Source: Luteimonas sp. 8-5 (GTDB taxonomy: Bacteria > Pseudomonadota > Gammaproteobacteria > Xanthomonadales > Xanthomonadaceae). Taken from it: DNA of 60,722 nt. The stretch is taken from positions 1 to 60,722 of the forward strand of contig NZ_JARUVM010000020.1 in NCBI RefSeq assembly GCF_029763755.1, given 5' to 3'. The notes under the pieces are model-generated. The model was not told the DNA's origin and did not search any database. It saw only the letters and a program-made list of their open reading frames with translations. Below, piece after piece: positions 1 through 7,947 of the stretch. Position 1 is the stretch's first letter, and every line of letters begins with the position of its first letter. A program made the position numbers and the translations under genes.

Positions 1-1292
1 GCGCGCTGGTTGCGCGCCAGGCGCTCCTCGTCCGCAAGCAGCAGGCCCAGCAGCAACGGCATCACGCCGTCGCGGCGCGCGGCCAGCGCGCGGAGCGCGT
101 CGGGGATGCCGGCCACGATCTGGTCGGCGCGACGGTAGTCGTCGGACGAAGGCGTGGCGACCTGGGCCACGACCATCGGCGGAGTCACCGTCACTTCGGC
201 GCCGGCATCCGGCAGCGCCCGCGACAGACCGCTGTCCAGCCCGAGGTGCAGATCCTCTTCCAGTCCGTTGGGCGGCGCGGCCAGCCAACGCTTCTGCAAC
301 GCTTCCATGTGCTCGCCGCGGAACGACGGCTCCAGTGCCTGGATGCGTTTGAGCAGCGGCGGGTGCGTGGCGAACAGGCCCGACAAGCCGAGTCCGTCGC
401 CGAACAGCATGTGGCTGACTTCCTCGGCGTCGCCGCGGTCGTTGAGGCGCGAACCTTCGCCGAGGCCGCCGATCTTCTTCAGCGCGCCGGCCAGGCCACG
501 GGTCTGGCGGGTGAACTGCACCGCGCTGGCATCGGCCAGGGTCTCGCGGCTGCGGCTGACGCCGGCCTTGATCATGCGGCCGAAGAACAGGCCGATGTAG
601 CCGATCGCCATCGCCACCAGCGCGGCGAGCAGGACCGCCGCCGCGCCGCGGTTGTCGCGCCCGCCGATGCGGCCGAACTGCAGCACCTTGCGGCCGATGA
701 TGGCCAGCACCAGGATCCCGAACAGCACGCCGATCAGGCGCACGTTCAGGCGCATGTCGCCATTGAGGATGTGGCTGAACTCGTGCGCGATCACGCCCTG
801 CAGCTCGTCGCGGTTGAGGCGGTCGAGCGCGCCGCGCGTTACCGCCACCACGGCGTCGGCCGGGCTGTAGCCGGCGGCGAAGGCATTGATGGCCTGCTCG
901 TGTTCGAGCACGTAGATGCGCGGTACGGGCACGCCCGAGGCGATCGCGATCTCCTCGACCACGTTGCGCAGCCTGCGCAGGTTGAAGTCGGAGGTGTCCT
1001 CGGGCACCGGCGTGCCGCCGAGCTGCAGCGCGACCTGGTCGCCGCCGCCGCGCAGCGAGGCGATGCGGAACAGCGAACCCAGGCCGATGATCGCCACCGT
1101 CGCCAGCGACGCCACCACCATCGCACCCAGCGTGCTGCCGCGGCTGCCGTCCGGGTCGGTCGGCATCGCGCCGTAGACCATCCACACGACGAGGTCGACG
1201 GCGGCCACGATGCCGATGACCGCAAGCGCGAACAACACCACCAGGCGCGTGGACGCGCGCCTGGCGGCGGCCTGGTGTTCGAAGAAGTTCAC
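1..1292 (-). CDS. M48 family zinc metalloprotease, 3' end outside window
   Basis: Membrane-bound Zn protease of the M48 (HtpX/Ste24-like) family. The start is a GTG at 1290-1292; no stop is met before base 1, so the C-terminus is missing. About 430 codons are visible: two N-terminal hydrophobic segments, the zinc motif HEFSH in a VIAHEFSHILNGDMRLN context, two further hydrophobic stretches, and a downstream SRETLADASAVQFTR segment whose Glu is the usual third zinc ligand. It lies 12 bases downstream of lemA on the same strand; LemA-M48 pairing is common and suggests a shared envelope quality-control role. The substrate is not known from sequence. Confidence 0.9.
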   Translation of the reverse strand, partial: MNFFEHQAAARRASTRLVVLFALAVIGIVAAVDLVVWMVYGAMPTDPDGSRGSTLGAMVVASLATVAIIGLGSLFRIASLRGGGDQVALQLGGTPVPEDTSDFNLRRLRNVVEEIAIASGVPVPRIYVLEHEQAINAFAAGYSPADAVVAVTRGALDRLNRDELQGVIAHEFSHILNGDMRLNVRLIGVLFGILVLAIIGRKVLQFGRIGGRDNRGAAAVLLAALVAMAIGYIGLFFGRMIKAGVSRSRETLADASAVQFTRQTRGLAGALKKIGGLGEGSRLNDRGDAEEVSHMLFGDGLGLSGLFATHPPLLKRIQALEPSFRGEHMEALQKRWLAAPPNGLEEDLHLGLDSGLSRALPDAGAEVTVTPPMVVAQVATPSSDDYRRADQIVAGIPDALRALAARRDGVMPLLLGLLLADEERLARNQR

Positions 1293-1304
1293 CGGCTCAG
1301 GACG

Positions 1305-1901
1305 TCAGAACTGGACCTTCGGCGCCGCGCGCACCGCCGCCTGCTGGTCGGCCGGGATCTCGAGCAATGCGGCCGGGGCGAAGTTGAACATGCCGGCGAC
1401 GATGCTGGAGGGAAACACTTCGCGCTTGTTGTTGTAGGCCATTACCGAGTCGTTGAAGGCCTGGCGGGCGAAGGCGACCTTGTTCTCGGTCGAGGTCAGC
1501 TCCTCGGAGAGCTGCATCATGTTCTGGCTGGCCTTGAGTTCCGGGTAGGCCTCCACCGAGACCATCAGCCGGCCGAGCGCGCCATTGAGCATGCCTTCGG
1601 CTTGGCTGAGCTGGGCCATGGCCGCCGGGTCGCCGGGGCTGGCCTTGGCCGCGGCCAGGCCGTTCATGGCCGCCGCCCGGGCCGCGGTCACGGCCTCGAA
1701 GGTCTCGCGCTCATGGCTCAGGTAACCCTTGGCGGTCTCCACCAGGTTGGGGATCAGGTCGAAGCGCCGCTGGAGCTGGACGTCGATCTGGGCGAAGGCG
1801 TTCTTGTAGGCGTTGCGCGCCATCACGAGGCCGTTGTAGATCCCGACCGCGAAAAATGCGACGACGACCACAATTCCGAGCAGAATCAGCAGCGTGCCCA
1901 T
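1305..1901 (-). CDS. lemA: LemA family protein
   Basis: 198-residue LemA family protein. It has an N-terminal membrane anchor (MGTLLILLGIVVVVAFFAVG) with a very short cytoplasmic lead, followed by the typical NGLVxARN / AFxQIDVQLQRRxDLIPNLVETxKGY signature and a helical coiled domain (about residues 30-180) exposed to the periplasm. Length matches the family (180-200). It is the first gene of a two-gene leftward operon with the M48 protease. Molecular function is not established for the family. A hydrolase gene starts divergently at 1984, leaving an 82-base shared promoter region. Confidence 0.92.
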   Translation of the reverse strand: MGTLLILLGIVVVVAFFAVGIYNGLVMARNAYKNAFAQIDVQLQRRFDLIPNLVETAKGYLSHERETFEAVTAARAAAMNGLAAAKASPGDPAAMAQLSQAEGMLNGALGRLMVSVEAYPELKASQNMMQLSEELTSTENKVAFARQAFNDSVMAYNNKREVFPSSIVAGMFNFAPAALLEIPADQQAAVRAAPKVQF

Positions 1902-1983
1902 CGAACTTCCCCTTATTCATGCAAAGTCTGGAGCAGGCGTTATGATCGACCTGCAGGCGCAGCATACGCAGGGGCCAAGCCCG

Positions 1984-3384
1984 ATGAAAGACACTCACCG
2001 CTGGCGGAACCCCCGACTCGCCCTGATGGCGATGTTGATGCCGCTGGCCGTGGCCAGCACCGCCCAGAACGCCGCGGACCAGGCACCGGCACCGCGCCTG
2101 GCGATGGTGGAAACCGCCTCGCCCGTGGCCGCTCCGGCTGCCACCCCCGTACCCGCCGCTTCTGCGTCCGTTGCCAGCCGCCCCGCCCCCGAGGGCCCGC
2201 CGCTGCCGGCGGACTTCGATGTCGCCCGGTTCGAAGCCATGGCCCAGGCCATGGTGTCCAGTGGTCGCGTCCCGGGCATGGCCCTGGCGATCGTGAAGGA
2301 CGGTCGCGTCCTCACCGCGCGCGGCTACGGCACCACCGACGTGGACACCGGCGAAGGCGTCGGCGCACACACCGTATTCCGCCTGGCATCGCTGTCCAAG
2401 GCGTTCGCCGGCACCGTCACCGGCATGCTCGTGGCCGAAGGCGCGCTGCGCTGGGACAGCCGCGTCGCCGACTTCATGCCGGAGCTGCAGCTCTCGCAGC
2501 CCGGCGCCGCGCAGCGGCTGACCGTGGCCGAGGTGCTCAGCCATCGCGTCGGCCTCACCCACAACGCCTACGACCGCATGATCGAGGACGGCGTCGGCTA
2601 TCGCAGCGTCGTGCAGAAGCTGGCGTACGCGCCGATGACCTGCGCGCCGGGCGAGTGCTACGCCTACCAGAACGTCGCCTTCAGCCTGGTCGGCGACGTG
2701 GTGTTCGCGGCCACCGGGCGCTTCTACAGCGAGGCGGTGACCGGCCGCATCTTCAAGCCGCTGGGCATGGACGACGCGAGCTACGGCCTGGACGGCATCC
2801 GTGCCAGCCAGAGCTGGGCGCGTCCGCACGTGCGCAGCCGCCGCGGTTGGGTGTCGCTCGACGCGCCGAAGCCGACCTACTACCGCATCGCGCCGGCCGC
2901 CGGCGTCAATGCCAGCATCAGCGACATGGCGCAGTGGCTGATCGCGCAGACCGGGCACCGCCCCGACGTGCTGCCGGCGCCGCTGCTGGCGACCCTGCAT
3001 GCGCCGGTGGTGTCCACGCCGGGCGAGACCCGCGGTTCGTCCTGGCGCCGCGCCCGCCTGGAACATGCCGGCTACGGCATCGGCTGGCGCGTCTACGACT
3101 ATGCCGGGCATCGCGTCGTCTACCACGGCGGTGCGGTGCAGGGTTACCGCGGCGCGATCGCCCTGCTGCCCGAGCGCGACCTCGGCCTGGTGGTGTTGTG
3201 GAACAGCAGCAGCGGCCTGCCAGGCGGCCTGGTGCCCACCATCATCGACAGCGCCCTGGGCATTGCCGACGGCGACTGGCTGGACCTGGACGAGGACGAC
3301 GTCGAGCTCCTCTACGCGGCCCGCAAGCAGGCCCGCCCCGACGACGGCACCGAAGCCAGCACCGCCCACGCCCAACCCCGCTAA
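1984..3384 (+). CDS. Secreted serine hydrolase, beta-lactamase/DD-peptidase (S12-like) family
   Basis: 466-residue class C beta-lactamase-like serine hydrolase. The chosen ATG at 1984 gives a signal peptide (basic MKDTHRWRNPR, then hydrophobic LALMAMLMPLAVAST); an earlier in-frame start at 1894 would overlap lemA. A Pro/Ala-rich linker (about residues 35-75) precedes the catalytic domain. Active-site motifs are visible: S136-L-S-K139, YQN in the CYAYQNVAFSL segment (the Tyr-x-Asn motif) and HGG near the C-terminus in place of KTG. Likely periplasmic; the substrate (peptidoglycan peptide, ester or beta-lactam) cannot be told from sequence. A perfect palindrome (3391-3450) begins 6 bases after the stop. 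Confidence 0.88.
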   Translation: MKDTHRWRNPRLALMAMLMPLAVASTAQNAADQAPAPRLAMVETASPVAAPAATPVPAASASVASRPAPEGPPLPADFDVARFEAMAQAMVSSGRVPGMALAIVKDGRVLTARGYGTTDVDTGEGVGAHTVFRLASLSKAFAGTVTGMLVAEGALRWDSRVADFMPELQLSQPGAAQRLTVAEVLSHRVGLTHNAYDRMIEDGVGYRSVVQKLAYAPMTCAPGECYAYQNVAFSLVGDVVFAATGRFYSEAVTGRIFKPLGMDDASYGLDGIRASQSWARPHVRSRRGWVSLDAPKPTYYRIAPAAGVNASISDMAQWLIAQTGHRPDVLPAPLLATLHAPVVSTPGETRGSSWRRARLEHAGYGIGWRVYDYAGHRVVYHGGAVQGYRGAIALLPERDLGLVVLWNSSSGLPGGLVPTIIDSALGIADGDWLDLDEDDVELLYAARKQARPDDGTEASTAHAQPR

Positions 3385-3390
3385 CCAGAA

Positions 3391-3450
3391 CCAAAAAGGG
3401 GACGGAGGTAATTAAGCGCTCGCGCTTAATTACCTCCGTCCCCTTTTTGG
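3391..3450. repeat. 60-bp perfect palindrome, GGGGACGGAGGTAATTAA family (copy A)
   Basis: Two perfectly complementary 29-base arms (3391-3419 and 3422-3450) around a two-base centre. The arms run from CCAAAAA through GGGGACGGAGGTAATTAA to GCGC, so each strand ends in a run of T after a GC-rich stem and can act as an intrinsic terminator both ways. It lies between the convergent hydrolase and histone genes. The same arms recur at 11244-11305 and 41337-41429. Resemblance to elements mobilised by REP-associated (RAYT) transposases is inference. Confidence 0.9.
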
Positions 3451-3456
3451 TCAGGC

Positions 3457-3494
3457 AAAAAAATTCCCTCTTCGCCTGGGCTGCGAAGAGGGAA
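3457..3494 (-). terminator. Intrinsic terminator of the histone-like gene
   Basis: Minus-strand hairpin with 12-bp perfect stem (TTCCCTCTTCGC / GCGAAGAGGGAA), 7-base loop, and seven T residues, 28 bases beyond the histone-like stop codon. It makes palindrome A redundant for this gene. Confidence 0.9.
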
Positions 3495-3521
3495 CGTGGT
3501 TTACGGCTTTCGGGGTCTTGA

Positions 3522-4031
3522 TTACATCATCGGTGCGGGAGCGGAGGGCATTGCCACGGGGGCAGCCTTGCGCTTCGCAGGACGTCGGGCCTTCTTGGCC
3601 GCCTTCTTCTTGGCAGGACGCTTGGCCGCCTTGCGCGCGGTCTTCTTCGCGGTCTTCTTGGCAGCCTTCTTGGCCGGACGGCGCTTGGCCGCGGCCTTCT
3701 TGGCGGGCTTGCGCTTGGCGGCCGACTTGCGGGCCGTCTTCTTCGCAGCCTTCTTAGCAGGCTTGCGCTTGGCAGCCGACTTGCGGGCCGTCTTCTTCGC
3801 AGCCTTCTTGGCGGGCTTGCGCTTGGCGGCAGCCTTGCGCACGGACTTCTTGGCGGCCTTCTTCGCCGGCTTGCGCTTGGCAGCAGCCTTGCGCACCGTC
3901 TTCTTGGCAGCCTTCTTCGCCGGCCGACGCTTGGCAGCAGCCTTGCGCACGGTCTTCTTGGCCGCCGATTTACGGGCGGTCTTCTTCGTCGCCTTCTTGG
4001 CGGACTTCTTCGCAGCTTTCTTCATGGCCAT
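3522..4031 (-). CDS. Histone H1-like Lys/Ala-rich DNA-binding protein
   Basis: 169-residue extremely basic protein made of tandem AAKKTVRKAAAKRKPAKK-type units from about residue 5 to 150, then a short SAPAPMM tail. This is the eukaryotic H1 C-terminal-like composition found in bacterial HC1/AlgP-type proteins, which bind and compact DNA without sequence specificity. The start ATG at 4031 has AGGAG eight bases upstream. The DNA-level repeats make the length likely to vary by recombination between strains. The gene has its own terminator (3457-3494) and a leader with promoter and terminator upstream (4157-4366). Confidence 0.85.
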   Translation of the reverse strand: MAMKKAAKKSAKKATKKTARKSAAKKTVRKAAAKRRPAKKAAKKTVRKAAAKRKPAKKAAKKSVRKAAAKRKPAKKAAKKTARKSAAKRKPAKKAAKKTARKSAAKRKPAKKAAAKRRPAKKAAKKTAKKTARKAAKRPAKKKAAKKARRPAKRKAAPVAMPSAPAPMM

Positions 4032-4156
4032 GTGATGGCTCCTCGTCAGTTGGACTTACGGGTACTGCAGCCCAGTTGAAACCATCGCGGGAGTCGGACC
4101 CGCGACAAACCGCCGACGCGCCCGGCGCGCCGGGACGGATCTTGGTGCCTTGCGGC

Positions 4157-4188
4157 AATAAAAAACCCGCATCGCCAGGCGATGCAGG
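4157..4188 (-). terminator. Intrinsic terminator or attenuator in the histone-gene leader
   Basis: On the minus strand CCTGCATCGCCTGGCGATGCGG folds into a stem with core GCATCGCC/GGCGATGC and is followed by TTTTTTATT. It lies 126 bases upstream of the histone-like start codon and downstream of the promoter at 4338-4366, so it either ends a small RNA or attenuates the histone transcript. Confidence 0.75.
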
Positions 4189-4331
4189 TCGTCTTGTCTG
4201 GAAGCGGTGCGGGGTTTCGCGGAAGAGTAGTTGCCCGAGTCCACCTTGGAGACCGTCAGGGCGGAAGGCTTCTTTGTGCTTCGCGTTGTCTTGGTGATTC
4301 GACTCACTCTCGTCCGCAGGAGACCGCTGCT
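4157..4331 (-). ncRNA. Candidate small RNA / attenuated leader upstream of the histone-like gene
   Basis: A transcript of about 175 nt is predicted between a consensus promoter and an intrinsic terminator. It overlaps a possible 83-codon GTG-start reading frame (4056-4307, beginning MSRITKTTRSTKKPSA) that runs through the terminator hairpin; the Shine-Dalgarno is weak and the encoded protein is not recognised. Alternatives are a free-standing sRNA, a small basic protein gene, or a leader peptide whose translation would disrupt the terminator and let transcription pass into the histone-like gene. Confidence 0.4.
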
Positions 4332-4337
4332 GGGCGA

Positions 4338-4366
4338 AACCTAATCACGGTTTTTTCAACTGTCAA
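4338..4366 (-). promoter_or_regulatory. Sigma-70 promoter reading toward the histone-like gene
   Basis: On the minus strand TTGACA (4361-4366), exactly 17 bases, then TAGGTT (4338-4343). The predicted start is near 4331. The perfect -35 box is notable in this GC-rich context. Confidence 0.75.
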
Positions 4367-4690
4367 CAACCCCCGTGAAATTTTTTTCAGGGAGGGCGGC
4401 GCCGCGGCGGGTACGCGACCGTCCTTCCGGGCCACCGACGACGCCCCGTGGACAGTGCCGCCGAAGCGTGTCGCCGTCGCACGCGGACAATCGTGTTGCG
4501 GGAAAACCCCGTGTTTTATGCGGTTTGTTCGCAACGCGGCCGGCGTTGCGGCGCCGGCGTGCATTGCAGGCGGTCGACTCGCGCACGCTCGCCCGGACAG
4601 TGCGCGCGACCGTTCCGGAAGGGTCGGAACCGGTTGTCGGCGCACACCCCGGATGGCGCGTCGCAACACTCCGATTGCGCCGATTTGCGC
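4367..4690. other. Gene-free interval
   Basis: Between the histone-leader promoter and the gcvH terminator I see no supported gene. A small inverted repeat, CCCGTGAAA/TTTCAGGG, lies at about 4372-4393. The remainder is GC-rich sequence whose open frames in both directions lack initiation signals and recognisable protein features. Confidence 0.5.
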
Positions 4691-4720
4691 AAAAAAAACC
4701 GGCCGCCCTGGGGCGGCCGG
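4691..4720 (-). terminator. Intrinsic terminator of gcvH
   Basis: Minus-strand stem CCGGCCGCCC/GGGCGGCCGG with a two-base centre in the plus-strand notation, followed by eight T residues (A run at 4691-4698). It lies 48 bases beyond the gcvH stop. Confidence 0.9.
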
Positions 4721-4738
4721 TCGGTGTTCGCGGTGGCA

Positions 4739-4760
4739 TCGCGGCTTCCGCCGCTCCCAC
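4739..4760 (-). repeat. 22-bp REP-like word (copy 1)
   Basis: Exact copy of the 22-bp word with core GGGAGCGGCGGAAGCCGC (minus strand), an imperfect hairpin. It lies between the gcvH stop and its terminator. Five other copies are in the window. Confidence 0.8.
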
Positions 4761-4768
4761 CCGAGGCG

Positions 4769-5164
4769 TCAGTGGTCGTCTTCCTCGAGCAGTTCGGCGT
4801 ACGCATCCGGGTCGAGCATTTCGTTCACCTGGTCGGGCTCCTCGACCTCGACCACGTACAGCCAACCGTCGCCGTATGCGTCCTCGTTGATCGTCTCGGG
4901 CTTGTCGGCGAGCGCCGTGTTGACCTCGACGACCGTGCCGCTGACCGGGCTGTACACGTCCGACGCCGCCTTCACCGATTCGACCACCGCACTGGCGGCA
5001 CCGGCCTCGACACGGTCGCCGACATTGGGAAGCTCCACGTAGACCAGGTCGCCAAGCAGCTCCTGGGCGTGGTCGGAAATGCCGATGGTGACCTTGCCGT
5101 CGCCTTCGACGCGGGCCCACTCATGGGACTTCAGGAACTTCAGATCGCCGGGGATCTCGCTCAT
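4769..5164 (-). CDS. gcvH: Glycine cleavage system H protein
   Basis: 131-residue lipoyl carrier of the glycine cleavage complex; it shuttles the aminomethyl group from P protein (GcvP) to T protein and electrons to L protein. The lipoylated lysine is K65 in [14 protein letters not shown], and the N-terminal [20 protein letters not shown] block is canonical. Length matches the family. It follows gcvT on the same strand after a 93-base gap, so it may have its own promoter. gcvP is not in the window. A REP word and a strong terminator follow. Confidence 0.97.
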   Translation of the reverse strand: MSEIPGDLKFLKSHEWARVEGDGKVTIGISDHAQELLGDLVYVELPNVGDRVEAGAASAVVESVKAASDVYSPVSGTVVEVNTALADKPETINEDAYGDGWLYVVEVEEPDQVNEMLDPDAYAELLEEDDH

Positions 5165-5257
5165 CGTTTGCTCCGGGGGTATGCGGGGTCGGGCAGACCG
5201 TTGGGGGTAGTGGGGCGTAGTTTAGCGACGCGGCGGGCGTGAAAATCAAATCCGCCG

Positions 5258-6361
5258 TCAGATGCCGGGTTGTGCCTGGCCATCGCGCACGAACGGGAAC
5301 TTCACCACGCGCACGGGAACCTCGCGACCGCGGATGTCGACTCGCACCTCGCCGTCGCCGTCGCCGGCAGGGACGCGCGCGAACGCGATCGCCTTGCCCA
5401 GGGTCGGCGAGAACGTGCCGGAGAGGATCTCGCCGTCGCCGTGCGCGGTGATCACGCGCTGGCCGTGGCGCAGCACGCCCTTCTCGTCCATCACCAGGCC
5501 GATCATCCGGCGAGCCGTACCGGCCGCCTTCTGCGCCTCGAGCGCGGCGCGGCCGACGAAGTCGCGCCCTTCGTCCAGCGACACCGTCCAACCCAGCGCC
5601 GCCTCGTACGGCGTCACCGTCTCGTCCATGTCCTGGCCGTAGAGATTGAGTCCGGCTTCAAGGCGCAGGGTGTCGCGCGCGCCCAGTCCCGCGGGCTTCA
5701 CCCCGGCGGCGAGCAGCGCCTCCCACAACGCCACCGCCCGGTCGACCGGCACCACGACCTCGAAACCGTCCTCGCCGGTGTAGCCGGTGCGGGCGATGAA
5801 CAGCGGCGTGCCGTCGCGCCCGGTTGCCTCGATTGCGGCGAAGCGGCCGAGCTTGCCGGCGGCCTTCGCGCCGGCCTCGTCGAGCAGCCCGATCACGCGT
5901 TCGCGGGCGTTCGGACCCTGCACGGCGATCATCGCGAAGTCCTCGCGCTCGGTCACCGACACGCCGTACGGCGCCGCCTGCGCCGTGATCCAGGCCAGGT
6001 CCTTGTCGCGGGTGGCGGCGTTGACCACCAGGCGGAAGAAGTCCTCGGCGAGGAAGTACACGATCAGGTCGTCGATCACCCCGCCCTGTTCGTTGAGCAT
6101 GCAGGTGTAGATCGCCTTGCCGGGCTTCTGCAGCTTGTCCACCGAATTGGCGACCAGCGCGCGCAGGAACTCGCGGCTGCGATCGCCGCGCAGGTCGACC
6201 ACGGTCATGTGGGAGACGTCGAACATGCCGGCATCGCGGCGCACCTGGTGGTGCTCCTCCACCTGCGAGCCGTAGTGCAGCGGCATGTCCCAGCCGCCGA
6301 AGTCGACCATCTTGGCACCGAGGGCGCGATGGGCGTCGTTGAGGATGGTCTTGCGGGTCAT
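5258..6361 (-). CDS. gcvT: Glycine cleavage system T protein, aminomethyltransferase
   Basis: 367-residue tetrahydrofolate-dependent aminomethyltransferase that releases ammonia from the H-protein-bound intermediate and forms 5,10-methylene-THF. The N-terminal block [21 protein letters not shown], the GMFDVSHMT motif and [21 protein letters not shown] are diagnostic. The start ATG (6359-6361) overlaps the nfeD stop by four bases, so its translation is probably coupled to that of the membrane gene upstream, an unusual partner for gcvT. Confidence 0.97.
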   Translation of the reverse strand: MTRKTILNDAHRALGAKMVDFGGWDMPLHYGSQVEEHHQVRRDAGMFDVSHMTVVDLRGDRSREFLRALVANSVDKLQKPGKAIYTCMLNEQGGVIDDLIVYFLAEDFFRLVVNAATRDKDLAWITAQAAPYGVSVTEREDFAMIAVQGPNARERVIGLLDEAGAKAAGKLGRFAAIEATGRDGTPLFIARTGYTGEDGFEVVVPVDRAVALWEALLAAGVKPAGLGARDTLRLEAGLNLYGQDMDETVTPYEAALGWTVSLDEGRDFVGRAALEAQKAAGTARRMIGLVMDEKGVLRHGQRVITAHGDGEILSGTFSPTLGKAIAFARVPAGDGDGEVRVDIRGREVPVRVVKFPFVRDGQAQPGI

Positions 6362-6789
6362 GCTGTCTCCACTTGAAGGGTCATGCCGTCGGCACCGGTG
6401 ATGCGCACCGCGGTGCCGGCGGGAAGGTCGGGGCCGGTGACGGTCCAGTAGGCATCGGCGATCTGAACCCGGCCGCGGCCGTTGGCGATGGGGTCGTGCA
6501 GCACCACCACCTGGCCGACCAGCGCCGCGGTGCGCCGGTTCAGCGCCGGTCGGTCGCTCTGCGGTTCGCGACCGCGGAACCAGCGCCGGTACACCTGGAT
6601 CGAAACGAAACTGAGCACCACGAAGGCGCCGGCCTGGGCCAGCAGCGGGATGCCCGGCACGACCAGCACGCCCAGGAACACCGCGGCCGCGGCGAAGCCC
6701 AGCCACAGCATGAACGCGCCCGGCGCGATCGCCTCGGCCGCGAACAGCAACAGCGTCACCGCTGCCCACGCAAAGACATCCCAGCGCAT
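6358..6789 (-). CDS. NfeD family membrane protein
   Basis: 143-residue short NfeD protein. Two or three hydrophobic segments occupy residues 5-70, followed by a soluble OB-fold domain (about 85-143) with the family pattern [30 protein letters not shown]. Short NfeD proteins pair with an SPFH/stomatin partner; here the partner lies 3 bases upstream. They are thought to act in membrane-microdomain or membrane-protein quality control. The gene overlaps gcvT by 4 bases. Confidence 0.9.
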   Translation of the reverse strand: MRWDVFAWAAVTLLLFAAEAIAPGAFMLWLGFAAAAVFLGVLVVPGIPLLAQAGAFVVLSFVSIQVYRRWFRGREPQSDRPALNRRTAALVGQVVVLHDPIANGRGRVQIADAYWTVTGPDLPAGTAVRITGADGMTLQVETA

Positions 6790-6792
6790 GGC

Positions 6793-7752
6793 TCAGCCCC
6801 CCTGGCGCGGCATCTGCGCCGGCGCGGCGCGCGACGGCTGCTGGACCAGCGCTTCCTTCGCCAGCTCGGCAATGCCGCCCAGCGACCCGATCACGCCCGA
6901 AGCCTCCATCGGCATCAGCACGAACTTCTGGTTCGGCGCCTGCGCCAGCGTCTTGAACGCCTCGATGTACTTCTGCGCGACGAAGTAGTTGATCGCGTTG
7001 ACGTTGCCGCCAGCGATCGCGTCGGAGACCATCTGCGTCGCCTTGGCCTCGGCCTCGGCCAGGCGCTCGCGCGCCTCCGCGGCGCGGAAGGCCGCCTCCT
7101 TGTCGCCCTCGGCCTCCAGGATCACCGACTGCTTCTCGCCCTCGGCGCGAAGGATCGCCGCCTGGCGCAGGCCCTCGGCCTCCAGGATGTTGGCGCGCTT
7201 CTCGCGTTCGGCCTTCATCTGCTTGGCCATGGCGTCGATCAGGTCGCGCGGCGGGGCGATGTCCTTGAGCTCGATGCGGTTGACCTTGATGCCCCACGGA
7301 TGGGTCGCCTCGTCCACCGCCACCAGCACCTTGGCGTTGATCTCGTCGCGCTTGGACAGCGACTCGTCCAGGTCCATCGAGCCGATCGCGGTACGGATGT
7401 TGGTCATCACCAGGTTCAGCACGGCGATCTCCAGCGTCGCCACCTCGTACGCCGCCTTGGCCGCGTCGAGCACCTGGAAGAACACCACGCCGTCGACCTT
7501 GACCACGGCGTTGTCCTTGGTGATCACGTCCTGCGATGGCACCTCCAGCACCTGCTCCATCATGTTCACCTTGCGGCCGATGCCGTAGATGATCGGCACC
7601 AGGAAGTGCAGGCCCGGGCTCAGGGTCTGGGTGTAGCGACCGAACCGCTCCACGGTCCACTCGTAGCCCTGCGGCACCATCCGCACGGTCTTGAACAGCA
7701 GGATGACGCCGGCGACGACCAGGACGACGGCCAGCAGCGGGATGGTGGACAT
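6793..7752 (-). CDS. SPFH/band-7 (stomatin, QmcA-like) membrane protein
   Basis: 319-residue prohibitin/stomatin homologue. It has an N-terminal membrane anchor (residues 5-24), then the SPFH domain starting [20 protein letters not shown] with [10 protein letters not shown], and an Ala/Glu-rich coiled coil around residues 190-260 ([20 protein letters not shown]). Closest in layout to E. coli QmcA, whose gene also precedes an NfeD gene. Such proteins form large membrane-associated cages around membrane proteases. It is the first gene of a leftward run qmcA-nfeD-gcvT-gcvH. Confidence 0.92.
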   Translation of the reverse strand: MSTIPLLAVVLVVAGVILLFKTVRMVPQGYEWTVERFGRYTQTLSPGLHFLVPIIYGIGRKVNMMEQVLEVPSQDVITKDNAVVKVDGVVFFQVLDAAKAAYEVATLEIAVLNLVMTNIRTAIGSMDLDESLSKRDEINAKVLVAVDEATHPWGIKVNRIELKDIAPPRDLIDAMAKQMKAEREKRANILEAEGLRQAAILRAEGEKQSVILEAEGDKEAAFRAAEARERLAEAEAKATQMVSDAIAGGNVNAINYFVAQKYIEAFKTLAQAPNQKFVLMPMEASGVIGSLGGIAELAKEALVQQPSRAAPAQMPRQGG

Positions 7753-7795
7753 GGTTCGGGGCTCCTTGAATATGGGGTCAGTTTAAGGCTTTGGG

Positions 7796-7900
7796 ACGGG
7801 AATGAAGGGAATGAGGGGAGCGAGGGGAATGGAACCCGCGTCGCACCTGGCAACCCTCCATTCCCCATTCCCTTCATTCCCCTCATTCCCGTTCTTCCCG
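7796..7900. repeat. Inverted GGGAATG-word repeat (copy 1)
   Basis: Left block (about 7796-7832) is a chain of GGGAATGA/GGGAGCGA/GGGAATGG words; the right block (about 7858-7900) is the inverse, ATTCCCCATTCCCTTCATTC and so on. A 25-base centre separates them, so a long imperfect hairpin can form. It fills the 195-base gap between divergent qmcA-like and sigma-factor genes. Relatives lie at 42736-42898 and 57806-57906. A short ATGGGGTCAGTTTAAGG motif at about 7772-7788 may be a half site of another element. Confidence 0.75.
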
Positions 7901-7947
7901 ATCACACGTGCGACCCTTTCGTCCCCATGGCGCATCCTTGAATTCGA

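Noticed and set aside
246-3521. A 1091-codon open frame on the plus strand
   Set aside because: It is antisense to lemA and the M48 gene and overlaps the hydrolase in another frame; its His/Arg/Asp-rich composition is typical of GC-rich shadow frames.
3560-4020. Possible minisatellite or CRISPR-like repeats
   Set aside because: The repetition follows codons of the lysine/alanine-rich histone-like protein; there are no conserved repeat/spacer units.
4085-4115. tRNA T-arm-like sequence (GGTCCGACTCC within a GCGGG/CCCGC stem, minus strand)
   Set aside because: No matching acceptor, D or anticodon arm is found upstream, so it is not a tRNA gene; a tRNA remnant cannot be shown.
6358-7660. N-terminal extension of gcvT giving an 800-residue protein
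   Set aside because: The extra part is nfeD and the SPFH gene read in a wrong frame; gcvT has a proper start at 6359-6361.
7772-7788. GGGGTCAG motif resembling the end of another small mobile element
   Set aside because: Only one short half-site is present, without an inverted partner.
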